NCBI RefSeq assembly: GCF_024323335.1
Contig: NC_066580.1
Location: 83,747,391 to 83,811,390, forward strand
DNA length: 64,000 nucleotides
Source: Lathyrus oleraceus
Taxonomy: Eukaryota; Streptophyta; Magnoliopsida; Fabales; Fabaceae
Direction: 5' to 3'
Position 1 is the stretch's first letter; each line of letters opens with the position of its first letter. The notes beneath the pieces are model-generated. The model was not told the origin of the DNA, ran no database searches, and worked only from the letters and a program-made list of their open reading frames with translations. Position numbers and translations under genes: made by a program. Of the stretch, positions 1-11,654 are shown piece by piece.

Positions 1-244
1 TGCAGTTACTTGCCATGATCCCTAATTTTTGCATAAGTTGCCCCAAGGTGGAGTACTCAACTTAACCAACCCCCTTACTTGTAATCTCTGGCATATTATT
101 AGTTTTGATTTGAAAACTTCTTATTTGTGGATTTTGTTCGTACTTTTCCGTTTTCCTTTGGAAACAATAAAAGCACGGTGGCGACTCTGGTTTTATTGAC
201 GTTAAGTTTATCCATAGCTTAATGGTCATGAATTTACCGCTACA
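1..244 (+). mobile_element. Ogre 3' untranslated fragment joined to a + strand LTR 3' end (copy A)
   Basis: Bases 1 to about 60 match the Ogre 3' untranslated stretch near 52637-52700 (read antisense). Bases 67-244 are the reverse complement of the Ogre LTR end at 7038-7216: both share the GGTGGCGACTCT core and end in ...GCTACA. The LTR 3' end therefore points right and stops at 244, 17 bp before the ATG of the first Mei2-like copy, replacing that copy's own TATA region. Confidence 0.75.
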
Positions 245-261
245 CTAACCTAACTCTAATA

Positions 262-880
262 ATGGAAATCCTAGTTATCTCATTGGAGAACATGAGCAAA
301 GAACACAACAAACTGATATTAGAATTGAAATTAGAAGCGAATCGTCACTTAGAATTTCTCGTTCCATTCCAGAATATCAAAACTCCATCCACTTAAAATG
401 TTGTTGTTAACAAAAAGAATCAAAAAGAGAAACAACTTGCACCTTCTTTACCACAAAACAACTATTCAAATGCATCTCCATCATTTGCATATAGTGTCCA
501 ATTTTAATGGCAATGTTCCTCATACATGTATTCTACTCCTTTTGGACCTTTTTCTCATCACTCCTTCAGTCTTGCATCCATGGAAAATTCATATTAAGTT
601 GCATTGTCATTACCAGATTGATCTCGACACGATCGTCCACTGTGAAGATATAAGGACTAATTTAATCATTAAAAAGATTCCTAACAAGTAAGAACAATCA
701 ACAACAACTAGATCAATTTCTTTATGATAAATTGAACTTATTTCTATATGTTTCAATTTGTTTGAATGTATATTTCAAAGATGCTACTTTATGAAATTGA
801 GGAGAATCACGAAGGGGCTTATGATTTCCTTTACTTGCCAGTTGACTACAAAGTATGCATTTCAAATCATTAAAATTTAT
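262..880 (+). pseudogene. Mei2-like RRM pseudogene A1a (exons 1-2 only)
   Basis: Exon 1 runs 262-687 and exon 2 768-852 by comparison with the better preserved copies near 31.4 and 33.8 kb. The N-terminal frame begins MEILVISLENMSKEHNKL and stops at a TAA at codon 45 (394-396). An extra T in the run near 550 shifts the frame before the RRM, so the RRM start can only be read in another frame. The intron 1 acceptor is AT instead of AG (766-767). The copy ends in intron 2, where the next 692-bp subunit begins. The promoter is missing; an LTR end lies directly upstream. It is not functional. Confidence 0.72.
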
Positions 881-953
881 GGTTTTATTGACGTTAAGTT
901 TATCCATAGCTTAATGGTCATGAATTTACCGCTACACTAGCCTAACTCTAATA

Positions 954-1572
954 ATGGAAATCCTAGTTATCTCATTGGAGAACATGAGCAAAGAACACAA
1001 CAAGCTGTAATTAGAATTGAAATTAGAAGCGAATCGTCACTTAGAATTTCTCGTTCCATTCCAGAATATCAAAACTCCATCTACTTAAAATGTTGTTGTT
1101 AACAAAAAGAATCAAAAAGAGAAACAACTTGCACCTTCTTTACCACAAAACAACTATTCAAATGCATCTCCATCATTTGCATATAGTGTCCAATTTTAAT
1201 GGCAATGTTCCTCATACATGTATTCTACTCCTTTTGGACCTTTTTCTCATCACTCCTTCAGTCTTGCATCCATGGAAAATTCATATTAAGTTGCATTGTC
1301 ATTACCAGATTGATCTCAACACGATCGTCCACTGTGAAGATATAAGGACTAATTTAATCATTAAAAAGATTCCTAACAAGTAAGAACAATCAACAACAAC
1401 TAGATCAATTTCTTTATGATAAATTGAACTTATTTCTATATGTTTCAATTTGTTTGAATGTATATTTCAAAGATGCTACTTTATGAAATTGAGGAGAATC
1501 ACGAAGGGGCTTATGATTTCCTTTACTTGCCAGTTGACTATAAAGTATGCATTTCAAATCATTAAAATTTAT
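954..1572 (+). pseudogene. Mei2-like RRM pseudogene A1b (exons 1-2 only)
   Basis: This is the second 692-bp subunit, almost identical to A1a. Exon 1 is 954-1379 and exon 2 1460-1544. It carries the same premature TAA at codon 45, the same frame shift and the same mutated intron 1 acceptor, so the defects predate the 692-bp duplication. A few private changes occur, for example an altered base at the GATATT/GTAATT site near 1008. No exon 3 or 4 is attached. Confidence 0.7.
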
Positions 1573-1645
1573 GGTTTTATTGACGTTAAGTTTATCCATA
1601 GCTTAATGGTCATGAATTTACCGCTACACTAGCCTAACTCTAATA

Positions 1646-2634
1646 ATGGAAATCCTAGTTATCTCATTGGAGAACATGAGCAAAGAACACAACAAGCTGA
1701 TATTAGAATTGAAATTAGAAGCGAATCGTCACTTAGAATTTCTCGTTCCATTCCAGAATATCAAAACTCCATCTACTTAAAATGTTGTTGTTAACAAAAA
1801 GAATCAAAAAGAGAAACAACTTGCACCTTCTTTACCACAAAACAACTATTCAAATGCATCTCCATCATTTGCATATAGTGTCCAATTTTAATGGCAATGT
1901 TCCTCATACATGTATTCTACTCCTTTTGGACCTTTTTCTCATCACTCCTTCAGTCTTGCATCCATGGAAAATTCATATTAAGTTGCATTGTCATTACCAG
2001 ATTGATCTCGACACGATCGTCCACTGTGAAGATATAAGGACTAATTTAATCATTAAAAAGATTCCTAACAAGTAAGAACAATCAACAACAACTAGATCAA
2101 TTTCTTTATGATAAATTGAACTTATTTCTATATGTTTCAATTTGTTTGAATGTATATTTCAAAGATGCTACTTTATGAAATTGAGGAGAATCACGAAGGG
2201 GCTTATGATTTCCTTTACTTGCCAGTTGACTACAAAGTATGCATTTCAAATCATTAAAATTTACGGATTTAAGTTAACAATCTTATATTTTGTTTCCTAA
2301 TGTATATTTTTGGTTGCAGAGTAATGGTAATTTGGGTTATGCTATCATCAATATTCTCTCTCATTTACACGCTCTCCCATTTTTTAAGGTTATACCTTTT
2401 TCTCTTAATAGTTGTTTTTGTTAAATTGCATGTATGCCTAAATATCACAGATTTTGTCATGATAATTTATATATATTTTCATGGGAAGGTATAGGAAACA
2501 CTTTTTGGAGAATAAGTTATTTCACTTGAAAATATGCATGGATTCAAAGAAAGGACGCACTCGTGACACATTTTCAAAACTCATGATGCATTTGTGAATT
2601 GTGCTTCAGTCACCTTAAAGGAAACTTTTATTAA
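1646..2634 (+). pseudogene. Mei2-like RRM pseudogene A1c (all four exons recognisable)
   Basis: Exons lie at 1646-2071, 2152-2236, 2320-2388 and about 2475-2634. Exon 2 gives the RRM segment ending YLPVDYK, exon 3 reads SNGNLGYAIIN and exon 4 reads ISLENM with QNS traces. These match the C-terminal RRM of Mei2-like proteins (RRM_2 family). Defects are TAA at codon 45, a frameshift in the linker, a lost AG acceptor before exons 2 and 4, and two stops in exon 4 (TAG near 2493 and TAA near 2514). Intron 2 keeps a clean ...TTGCAG acceptor. Family assignment is by reading the translation. Confidence 0.78.
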
Positions 2635-3060
2635 GGTAGAGATTTGTTAAAAAGTATTATATGAAACTTCTTCAAAAAACAACTTTAGTAACTGATTTGT
2701 TTGAATACAAAATGAACGGTATTGATTCTCTGAATAATTGAAATACCATACTCTAAATATTATGTAAATATTGAAATCTATTTTCTTTTCAAGTAAACTC
2801 TCTTTGTTGTAGAAAATAAACAATCATTCAATGGTGCACAAATAAATTAGCTTATTAGGGACACGTCTTCTCGGTTTTTCAATTATGAGATAAGTTGCCA
2901 ATTTATTATAGGGAAGAGTTCTTAGGATACATATTGAATTTGTCAAATTAAACATTTACTTAACTTCGACTTCGAGGATTAACGGCTCACAGTTTGCAAA
3001 TAGATTTTAATTTCAATAATAGTTTTTCTACTCTTATATTTGTCTAGGTCAGTTCTAACT

Positions 3061-3516
3061 CTCAAACGAACATATTTTTATTTTCTTATATGTAACACTT
3101 ATTTATTTAAATTTAAAATCTATTAAATAAACAATGTGATCCTCTTTTATGAGAAATCTCTCCTAAAGTGGGCCATTTGAAAGTGGACACATTCCAATAA
3201 CCGATTCAAGTACCTATAACTAAGTTTTGTTATCATCAAATATCACGAGACCTAACCTAACTCTAACCATGGAAAGCATGGAAACCCTAGTTAGCTCGTT
3301 GGGGAAGATGAACAAAGAACACAACTATTTTATTTTCTTATATGTAACTTATTTATTTAAATTTAAAATCCATTAAATAAACAATGTGACCCTCACTTTT
3401 TGAGAAATCTCTCCTAAAGTGGGCCACATGAAATTGGACCCATTCCAACCCCCTCAAATACCTATAAATAAGTTTTCTTATCATCAAATATTACGAGACC
3501 TAACCTAACTCTAATA
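3061..3516 (+). promoter_or_regulatory. Doubled promoter module upstream of Mei2-like copy A2
   Basis: Two modules about 249 bp apart each carry the block CTCCTAAAGTGGGCCA, a TATA-like element (TATAACTA near 3214 and TATAAATA at 3463-3470), a pyrimidine/ATCATCAAAT stretch and the start of exon 1. In the second module TATAAATA lies about 47 bp before the ATG at 3517, a normal plant spacing for a short leader. The first module ends with about 50 bp of exon 1 and then restarts. Promoter function is inferred from the motifs only. Confidence 0.6.
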
Positions 3517-4503
3517 ATGGAAACCCTAGTTATCTCATTGGAGAAGATGAACAAAGAACACAACAAGCTAATATTGGAATTGAAATCAGAAGTGAATCGT
3601 CACTTAAAATTTCTGGTTCTATTCTAGAATATCAAAACTTCATCCACTGAAAATGTCGTTGTTAACAAAAAGAATGAAAAAGAGAAACAACATGCACCTT
3701 CTTTACCACAAAACAACTATTCAGACCTATCTCCATTATTTGCATATAGTGGCCAATTTAAATGGCAATGTTCCCGTCTATGTATTCTACTTATTTTGGA
3801 CCTTTTCTCATGACTCCTTCAGTCTTGCATCCATTGCAAGTTCAGTAAGTTGCATTATCATTACCAGATTGATCTTGACACGATCGTCCTCCGTCAAGAT
3901 ACAAGGACTACTTTAATCATTAAAAATATTCCTAACAAGTAAGAACAATTAACAACAACTGGATCAAGTTCTTTATGATAAACTGAACTTATTTTTGTGT
4001 GTTTCAATTTGTTTGAATGTACATTTCAAAGATGTTGCTTTATGAAATTAAGGAGAATCACCAAGGGACTAATGATTTCCTTTACTTGCCAATTGACTAT
4101 AAAGTATGCATTTCAAATCATTAAAAAATTAGGGATTTAAGTTAAGAATTTTCTATTTTGTGTCATAATGTATGTTTTTGGTTGCAGAGTAATGGTAATT
4201 TGGATTATGCTATCATCAATATGCTCTCTCATTTACACATTCTCCCATTTTATGAAATTATACTATTTTTTCTCTAAATAGTTGTTTTTGTTAAATTGCA
4301 TGTATGCCTAAATATCACGGGTTTTGTCATGATAATTTATATAGACTTTTCATGGGAAGATATGGGAAACACTTTTTGGCGAACTAGCTATTTAACTTGA
4401 ATATGCATGGATTCAAGGAAAGGACGCACTCGTGACACATTTTTAAAAATCAGGCTACATTTGTGAATTGTGCTTCAGTCACCTTAAAGGAAACTTGTAT
4501 TAA
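3517..4503 (+). pseudogene. Mei2-like RRM pseudogene A2
   Basis: Exons are 3517-3938, 4019-4103, 4188-4256 and 4345-4503. The start METLVISLEKMNKEHNKL is intact, but TAG interrupts at codon 37 (3625-3627). Two indels before the RRM (net minus 6) first break and then restore the frame, so the end of exon 1 reads into IIKNIPNK, the RNP2-like strand of Mei2 RRMs. Exon 2 gives ENHQGTNDFLYLPIDYK, exon 3 SNGNLDYAIINMLSHLHIL, and exon 4 TFHGKIWETLFGE followed by a stop. The exon 3 donor GT is lost. It has its own doubled promoter module. Confidence 0.82.
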
Positions 4504-4929
4504 GGTAGAGATTTATTAAAAACTATTATAGGAAACTTGTTTAAAAAAAACAACTTTAGTAACTGATTTGTTTGAACACAAAACGAACGGTATTGATTCT
4601 CTAAAGACTTGAAATACCATAATATAAATATTATATAAATATTAAAATCAATTTTATTTTCTAGTAAACTCTCTTTGTTGTAGAAAATAAACAATCTTTC
4701 AATGGTGCACAAATAAATTAGCTTATTAGGGACACGTCTTCTCGGTTTTTTAATTGTGAGATGAGTTGCCAATTTTTATTAGTGAAGAGTTCTTAAGATA
4801 CATATTGAATTTATCAAATTAAATATTTACTTAACTTCGACTTCGAGGATTAACGGCTCACAGCTTGCAAATAGATTTTAACTTCAATAATAGTTTTTCT
4901 ACTCTTATATTTTTCTGGGTTAGTTCTAA

Positions 4930-5387
4930 CTCTCAAACGAACATATTTTTATTTTTTTATATGTAACATTTGTTTATTTAAATTTAAAATCCATTAAATA
5001 AACAATGTGATCCTCTTTTTTGAGAAATCTCTCCTAAAGTTGGCCATTTGAAAGTGGACTCATTCCAGCAACCCCTTCAAATACCTATAGATACATTTTG
5101 TCATCATCAAATATCACGAGACCTAACCTAACTCTAACCATGGAAACCATGCAACCCTAGTTAGCTCGTTGGAGAAGATGAACAAAAAACACAACAATTT
5201 TATTTTCTTATATGTAACATTTATTTGTTTAACATTAAAATCCATTAAATAAATAATGTGATCCTCATTTTTGAGAAATCTCTCCTAAAGTGGACCACTT
5301 GAAAGTGGATCCATTTCAATCCCCTAAAGTACCTATAAATAATTTTTGTAATCATCAAATATCAAGAGACCTAACCTAACTCTAATA
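4930..5387 (+). promoter_or_regulatory. Doubled promoter module upstream of Mei2-like copy A3
   Basis: This has the same two-module arrangement as upstream of A2. The TATA-like sites are TATAGATA near 5089 (degenerate) and TATAAAT at 5334-5340, about 245 bp apart. The first module ends with a truncated start of exon 1 (ATGGAAACCATGCAA...), then the next module begins at the TTTTATTTTCTTATATG block. Confidence 0.57.
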
Positions 5388-6350
5388 ATGGAAACCCTAG
5401 TTATTTCATTGTAGAAGATGAGCAAAGAACACAACAATATGATATTAGAATCGAAATCATAAGCGAATCATCACTTAGAATTTCTTGTTCCATTCCACAA
5501 CATATAAACTCCATCCACTGAAAATGTTGTTGTTAACAAAACGAATCAAAAAGAGAAACAACATGCACCTTCTTTACCATAGAGCAACCACTCAAACACA
5601 TCTCTATCATTTGCATATAATGGCCAATTTCAATGGCAATGTTCCCCAAACATGTATTCTGCTCCTTTTGGACCTTTTCTCATCACTCCTCTAGTCTTGA
5701 TTCCATTTCAAATTCATAGTAAGTTGCGTTGTCATTATCAGATTGATCTCGACACAATCGCCCGCCGTGAAGATACAAGGACTACTTTAATTATTAAAAA
5801 TATTCCTAACAAGTAAGAACAATCAATAACAACTTGATCAATTTCTTTATGATAAACTCGACTTAATTATGTGTGTTTCAATTTGTTTGAAGGTACATTT
5901 CAAAGATGTTGCTTTATGAAATTGAGGAGAATCACCAAGGGACTTATGATTTCCCTTACTTGCCAATTGACTATAAAGTATGCATTTCAAATCACTAAAA
6001 AATTAGGGATTTAAGTTTATAATTTTCTATTTTTTTTCCTAATGTATGTATTTAGTTGCATAGTAATGGTAATTTAGGTTATGCTATCACCAATATGCTC
6101 TCTCATTTACACACTCTCCCCTACGTAGTTATTTTTGTTAAATTGCATGTATGCCGAAATATCAAGGATTTTGTCATGATAATTTATACAGACTTTTCAT
6201 GGGAAGATATGGGACACACTTTTTGGCGAACAAGTTCTTTCACTTGAATATGCATGGATTCAAGGAAAGGACACACTCATGACACATTTTTAAAACTCAT
6301 GTTGCATTTGTGGATTGTGCTTCAGTCATCTTAAAGGAAACTTGTATTAA
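5388..6350 (+). pseudogene. Mei2-like RRM pseudogene A3
   Basis: Exons are 5388-5812, 5893-5977, 6062 to about 6121 and 6192-6350. Exon 1 has TAG at codon 9 (5412-5414) and further stops, yet its length keeps the frame into the RRM. Exon 2 is intact and has proper GT and AG borders: KMLLYEIEENHQGTYDF, then LPIDYK. Exon 3 lost its acceptor (GCAT instead of GCAG) and its last bases. Exon 4 reads SLEYAWIQGKDTLMTHF and then stops at 6291. The RRM part is the best preserved in copy A. Confidence 0.82.
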
Positions 6351-6789
6351 GCTAGATATTTGTTAAAAACTATTATAGGAAACTTGTTGAATAAACAGCT
6401 TTATTAGCTGATTTGTTTGAATACAAAATGGACGGTATTGATTCTCTGAAGACTTGGAATACCATACTCTAAATATTATGTAAGATATTAAAATTTATTT
6501 TCTTTTCAAGTAAACTTTCTTTGGTGTATAAAATAAACAATCTTTCAATGGTGCACAAATAAATTAGCTTCTCAGGAACAAGACTTCTCGATTTTTCAAT
6601 GGTGAGATGTGTTGCCAATTTTCATTAGGGAAGAGTTATTTGGAGACATATTGAATTTATCAAATTAAATATTTACTTAAATACGACTTTGAAGATTAAC
6701 GGCTCACGGTTTGCAGATAGATTTTAATTTCAATAATAGTGTTTCTACTCTTATATTTTTCTAGGTCAATTCTAGCTCCCAAACGAACA

Positions 6790-7037
6790 TATTTTTATTT
6801 TCCTATATGTAACATTTATTCATTTAAATTTAAAATCCATTAAATAAACAACGTGATCCTCTTTTTTGAGAAATTTCTCCTAAAGTGGGCCATTTGAAAG
6901 TGGACCCATTCCAACAACCCCTTTAAGTACCTATAAATAAGTTATCTTATCATCAAATATCAAAAGACACAACCTAACTATAACCATGAAAACCCTGGAA
7001 GCCCTAGTCATCTCGTTGGAGAAGATGAACAAAGAAC
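6790..7037 (+). pseudogene. Promoter module and first 17 codons of Mei2-like copy A4, cut by Ogre-1
   Basis: A promoter module with TATAAATA at 6932-6939 leads to an ATG at 6986 and the frame MKTLEALVISLEKMNKE, where the Ogre-1 LTR begins at 7038. The last five host bases are AGAAC (7033-7037), repeated at 31211-31215. Skipping the insertion, the next TATA box (31359) would lie about 250 bp away, the normal module spacing. The continuation of this unit is therefore pseudogene D1 at 31413. Confidence 0.8.
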
Positions 7038-8716
7038 TGTAGCGGGAAATTCATGATCATCAAGCTATTGACAAGCTAGAGATCAATTAACAAGAGTCGC
7101 CACCGCGCTTTTATTGTTTCCAAGGGAAAAGGAAAAAAGTACGAACAAAACCCAATAAGTAAGAAGTTTTCAAATAAAAACTAATAAAAGTCAGAGATCA
7201 CAGGTAATGGGGTTGGTTACACAGAGGGAAGGTATTAGCACCCAAAGTGTCCTAGGTACTGTAGCGGGAAATTCATGATCATTAAGCTATTGACAAGCTA
7301 GAGATCAATTAACAAGAGTCGCCACCGTGCTTTTATTATTCCCAAGGGAAAAGGGAAAAGTACGAACAAAACCCAAATAGTAAGGAGTTTTCAAATAAAA
7401 ACTAAGAAAAGTCAGAGATCACAGGTAAGGGGGTTGGTTACACAGAGGGAAGATGTTAGCACCCAAAGTATCCTAGGTACTCCTAGGGAGCCCTTTTTGT
7501 GTGCATATATATTTGTACAAAGTGATGTTTACAAGCAAATAGAATGGGGGGATGAGAAAAGAATTCATTAATTATATTTTTGTGTTTAATAAGACCTTCG
7601 GTCTTGTGCCTACGTACCAACATAAAAATGAGGGATCAAAACCTCGTAGTTCGTGCTACAAATTTCAAAATGAGTGTATTGGTTTTAACAAAATTTAAGT
7701 TTGAAAGGCACAAAGGCCTCAAAGTGATTAGAATGAGTTAGTTATTTTTGGCTTTTTGAAAGTTTAAGTCAAATATAGTTAAGTTTATTCACAAGTTTGA
7801 TTTAAGAAAATATATTTTGAAAATGCAAAGGCATAAGGCCAAAGTTTCTATCTTTTTGAAAGTGGTCAAAGTTTAGAAAAAAAGTAGTTCACACAAAGAA
7901 GGTTTTGAAAATGGAGGGAGAGATTTTGAAATTAAATAAATGGGGAGAAGATGAAGAGACTATCCTATGCACAAAATTTAAAAGTTTAAAGTTGAAAAGA
8001 TCTGACCAAATGGGTTGCAATCCAATAGACAAGTATGTCAATAGAAACCCAGAATTCCCTTGGACTTTTAGAATCAAGCAACACACAAATGCACAATTAA
8101 TATCTTGAAGAGCAAGGAATCAAATAAAGATGGCCACATCCAAGCTTATCCACTTCATGATCTTCTTCAAAATAGCCCATGTAGCAGATGAATTCCACAG
8201 GTCACAGATTCAAAATAACAGCTTCACAATGATCATGTTGCAGATGAACTGGAGAGATCTTCAAAGATGTATCAGATGAATTCAAATTGCAAGCACTTGG
8301 TTCTTCAACAAATTGGCATTGGCCAAGTCCATTAGCAAAGGAATGTTGCCTAAGTTCTAAGTCCATTTGGGCAAGATCAAACCAACAGTCCACTCAAAAG
8401 TCTTTTAGGGTCTTTGTTATCATTATGTACATTAAATGGTCAAAGACCATACAAACAAACAAAGCAACACAAACAAAATATATCACACAATATGGTCCAA
8501 ATGGACAAAGTGAAAATTGCATTAACATAAACAATTAGAATGATATGTATAATGACAAATGAAATAAAGTGCTAAAAGTAAATTGCATCAAAGTAAAAGC
8601 TTGAAATTAAAAGTTAATAGTTAGTAGTTAGTTTTGTTTTGCTTTTGATTTCAAGACATTCTTTGGAGAACACTCAACCCACTTGCCACAAGCATGGATG
8701 CTTGAACCAAAACATC
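7038..8716 (-). mobile_element. Truncated 3' LTR of Ogre-1 (copy A)
   Basis: It matches 26427-28113 of the 5' LTR with a few percent divergence by eye and indels. The outer end begins TGTAGCGGGAAATTCATGATC in + orientation. A 222-bp terminal segment is repeated directly (7038-7259 and from 7260). Homology stops at 8716, after ...GAACCAAAACATC, where the reverse transcriptase fragment begins; about 3.1 kb of the LTR's 5' part is missing. No host gene is visible here; short open frames are incidental. Confidence 0.85.
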
Positions 8717-9487
8717 AATTGATTTAGCAATCATGTCATCGACATAAACTTCAATCTCTTTATGCATCATATCAAGAAAAAGAGTAGCCATTGCTCTTTG
8801 GTAAGTTGCACTAGCATTCTTTAGACCGAAAGGCATCACTCTATAACAGAATGTTCCCCAAGGTGTAATGAATGTGGTTTTCTCCATATCGTTAGGTGCC
8901 ATCTTAATCTGATTATCTCCATAAAATCCATCCATAAACGAAAAGACTTTTTATTTAGCAGTATTGTCTACCAAGATATCAATGTGTGACAGAGGGAAAT
9001 CATCTTTCAGACTGGCTTTATTCAAATCTCGATAGTCAACACACATGCGGACTTTTCCATCTTTCTTCAGCACGGGCACAATATTGGCCACCCATTACGG
9101 ATACTCAGTAGTCACAAGGAAACCGACATCAATTTGCTTATGAACTTCCTTTTTGATCTTCATAGCCATATATGGATGTCTTCTTCTCAACTTCTGCTTG
9201 ACTGGCGGGCATTCTGGTTTCAACGACAATCTATGCTCCACAATCTCAGAATCTAAACCAGGCATGTCTTGATAGGACCAAGCAAACACATCATAATACT
9301 CCCAAAGAAGATCAATCAACCCCTTCTTAGCATCTGGACACAGTCGAGACCCAATCTTGACTTCCTTCACATCATCCTCGAAACCCAATTTGACTAGCTC
9401 AATCTGCTCTTCAAACGGCTGAATAATCTTTTCATCTTGCTCAAGAAGACGAGATAGTTCCTCACTCACCTCTATATCACTTTCCTC
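8717..9487 (-). pseudogene. Ogre reverse transcriptase fragment (copy A)
   Basis: Reading from 9487 downward, the linker (SEELSRLLEQ) leads into the RT with KKDGKVRMCVDYRDLNK, FITPWGTFCYRVMPFGLKNA and the catalytic YVDDM just before the break. In-frame stops occur after TTEYP (9092-9094) and before KVFSFMDG. The fragment stops right after the YVDD box, where LTR sequence takes over; RNase H and integrase are absent. On the other side it ends at 9487, joined to 3' untranslated DNA. It is a remnant. Confidence 0.9.
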
Positions 9488-10044
9488 CGTAGGGGAACCA
9501 AATCAACAAACAACTAGGGATACCCGAAGGGTTAACCGCTTGGGGAACCTCTGATGCTTAGCACTTAAGGACTTGCTGCTCTTTGAAATGCTGTTGATAC
9601 TTCCTTTTAATTGCTTTGAAAAATTCTTGTTTTTATATGTTTTAAGAAAAAAATATTTTGATTAAAAAATTTTAAATTACCAAAATGATCCTAAAAAAAT
9701 TTATACTATTGGCTGAAGTAAATAAGAGTAGAAACAATTGGACAAAAGCTCAAATTTATTTAATGGGATGGTAGTTTGTAAATGAAAAGACTACATAGAT
9801 TTTTACAAAGTTGAAAATGGTAATTTACATGGAAAAGGATTACATTGAATACAAATGATCCTTAATCCTTCTACCAACTCTTGATATCCACTATGCTCTT
9901 GATCGCTACTGGGATGTTGAATCGACGTCAACCTTTATTGTCAACTAAGGTCTTTCCGATACTAGTTGATCAACAGACTGCAGTTACTTGCCATGATCCC
10001 TAATTTTTGCATAAGTTGCCCCAAGGTGGAGTACTCAACTTAAC
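9488..10044 (-). mobile_element. Ogre 3' untranslated segment out of order (copy A)
   Basis: This stretch aligns with about 52170-52700 of Ogre-2, which lies between integrase and the 3' LTR. Shared blocks include CGCTTGGGGAA, AAGAGTAGAAACAATTGGA, ATGGTAATTTACATGG and CCATGATCCCTAATTTTTGC. Here it sits upstream of the RT instead of downstream of integrase, so the element was rearranged. No coding sequence is seen. Confidence 0.75.
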
Positions 10045-10222
10045 CAACCCCCTTACTTGTAATCTCTGGCATATTATTAGTTTTGATTTGAAAACTTCTT
10101 ATCTGTGGATTTTGTTCGTACTTTTGCCTTTTCCTTTGGAAACAATAAAAGCACGGTGGCGACTCTGGTTTTATTGACGTTAAGTTTATCCATAGCTTAA
10201 TGGTCATGAATTTACCGTTACA
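10045..10222 (+). mobile_element. Inverted Ogre LTR 3' end (copy B start)
   Basis: This is the copy B equivalent of 67-244. The 178 bp are the reverse complement of the LTR terminus at 7038-7216, ending ...ACCGTTACA at 10222, next to CTAACCTAACTC of the Mei2-like leader. With 7038-7216 it makes inverted termini around the 3.2-kb Ogre-derived block. Confidence 0.78.
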
Positions 10223-10239
10223 CTAACCTAACTCTAATA

Positions 10240-11228
10240 ATGGAAATCCTAGTTATCTCATTGGAGAACATGAGCAAAGAACACAACAAGCTGATATTAG
10301 AATTGAACTTAGAAGCGAATCGTCACTTAGAATTTCTCGTTCCATTCCAGAATATCAAAACTCCATCCACTTAAAATGTTGTTGTTAACAAAAAGAATCA
10401 AAAAGAGAAATAACTTGCACCTTCTTTACCACAAAACAACTATTCAAATGCATCTCCATCATTTGCATATAGTGTCCAATTTTAATGGCAATGTTCCTCA
10501 TACATGTATTCTACTCCTTTTGGACCTTTTTCTCATCACTCCTTCAGTCTTGCATCCATGGAAAATTCATATTAAGTTGCATTGTCATTACCAGATTGAT
10601 CTCGACACGATCGTCCACTGTGAAGATATAAGGACTAATTTAATCATTAAAAAGATTCCTAACAAGTAAGAACAATCAACAACAACTAGATCAATTTCTT
10701 TATGATAAATTGAACTTATTTCTATATGTTTCAATTTGTTTGAATGTATATTTCAAAGATGCTACTTTATGAAATTGAGGAGAATCACGAAGGGGCTTAT
10801 GATTTTCTTTACTTGCCAGTTGACTACAAAGTATGCATTTCAAATCATTAAAATTTATGGATTTAAGTTAACAATCTTATATTTTGTTTCCTAATGTATA
10901 TTTTTGGTTGCAGAGTAATGGTAATTTGGGTTATGCTATCATCAATATTCTCTCTCATTTACACGCTCTCCCATTTTTTAAGGTTATACCTTTTTCTCTT
11001 AATAGTTGTTTTTGTTAAATTGCATGTATGCCTAAATATCACAGATTTTGTCATGATAATTTATATATATTTTCATGGGAAGGTATGGGAAACACTTTTT
11101 GGAGAATAAGTTATTTCACTTGAAAATATGCATGGATTCAAAGAAAGGACGCACTCGTGACACATTTTCAAAACTCATGATGCATTTGTGAATTGGGCTT
11201 CAGTCACCTTAAAGGAAACTTTTATTAA
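10240..11228 (+). pseudogene. Mei2-like RRM pseudogene B1
   Basis: This is the copy of A1c. Exons lie at 10240-10665, 10746-10830, 10914-10982 and about 11069-11228. It shares the TAA at codon 45, the frameshift and the splice-site losses. One difference matters: exon 4 keeps TGG (GKVWETLFGE) where A1c has TAG, so the A1c stop is a private later change. Confidence 0.77.
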
Positions 11229-11654
11229 GGTAGAGATTTGTTAAAAAGTATTATATGAAACTTCTTCAAAAAACAACTTTAGTAACTGATTTGTTTGAAT
11301 ACAAAATGAACGGTATTGATTCTCTGAATAATTGAAATACCATACTCTAAATATTATGTAAATATTGAAATCTATTTTCTTTTCAAGTAAACTCTCTTTG
11401 TTGTAGAAAATAAACAATCATTCAATGGTGCACAAATAAATTAGCTTATTAGGGACACGTCTTCTCGGTTTTTCAATTATGAGATAAGTTGCCAATTTAT
11501 TATAGGGAAGAGTTCTTAGGATACATATTGAATTTGTCAAATTAAACATTTACTTAACTTCGACTTCGAGGATTAACGGCTCACAGTTTGCAAATAGATT
11601 TTAATTTCAATAATAGTTTTTCTACTCTTATATTTGTCTAGGTCAGTTCTAACT

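Larger units (their letters stand above)
189..2264. repeat. Nested 692-bp tandem repeat, three copies
   Basis: Units begin near 189, 881 and 1573 at the motif GGTTTTATTGACGTTAAG. Each contains the last 56 bp of the LTR end, then exon 1, intron 1, exon 2 and the start of intron 2 of the Mei2-like copy. The breakpoint joins intron 2 to the LTR at a shared GG. Because every subunit carries the transposon-gene junction, this duplication followed the event that brought the LTR end next to the gene. Copy number is three here, one in copy B and two in copy C. Confidence 0.92.
245..7037 (+). repeat. Mei2-like gene repeats, period about 1.87 kb (copy A)
   Basis: After the 692-bp subunits, equivalent points recur near 1782, 3653 and 5524, giving a period of about 1871 bp. 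Each unit consists of a promoter module (usually doubled), four exons and about 400-500 bp of AT-rich 3' flank (2635-3060, 4504-4930, 6351-6790) in which I see no gene. The units are clearly diverged from one another, unlike the near-identical 8.6-kb copies, so this is an older layer of tandem duplication. A fourth unit is cut at 7037 by the Ogre-1 insertion. Confidence 0.85.

Noticed and set aside
398..691. 97-codon open frame starting MLLLTKRIKKRNN, repeated with variants at 1090, 1782, 10376, 18970 and 19662 and in shorter form at 3653 and 5485
   Set aside because: It is an alternative frame of Mei2-like exon 1. The other frame gives conserved protein-like sequence that splices into an RRM; this one does not.
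7905..8108. Overlapping open frames on both strands (7889-8086 and 7905-8108) and similar ones at 8202-8538
   Set aside because: They lie inside the Ogre LTR and the corresponding 5' LTR positions are interrupted; no domain is recognisable.
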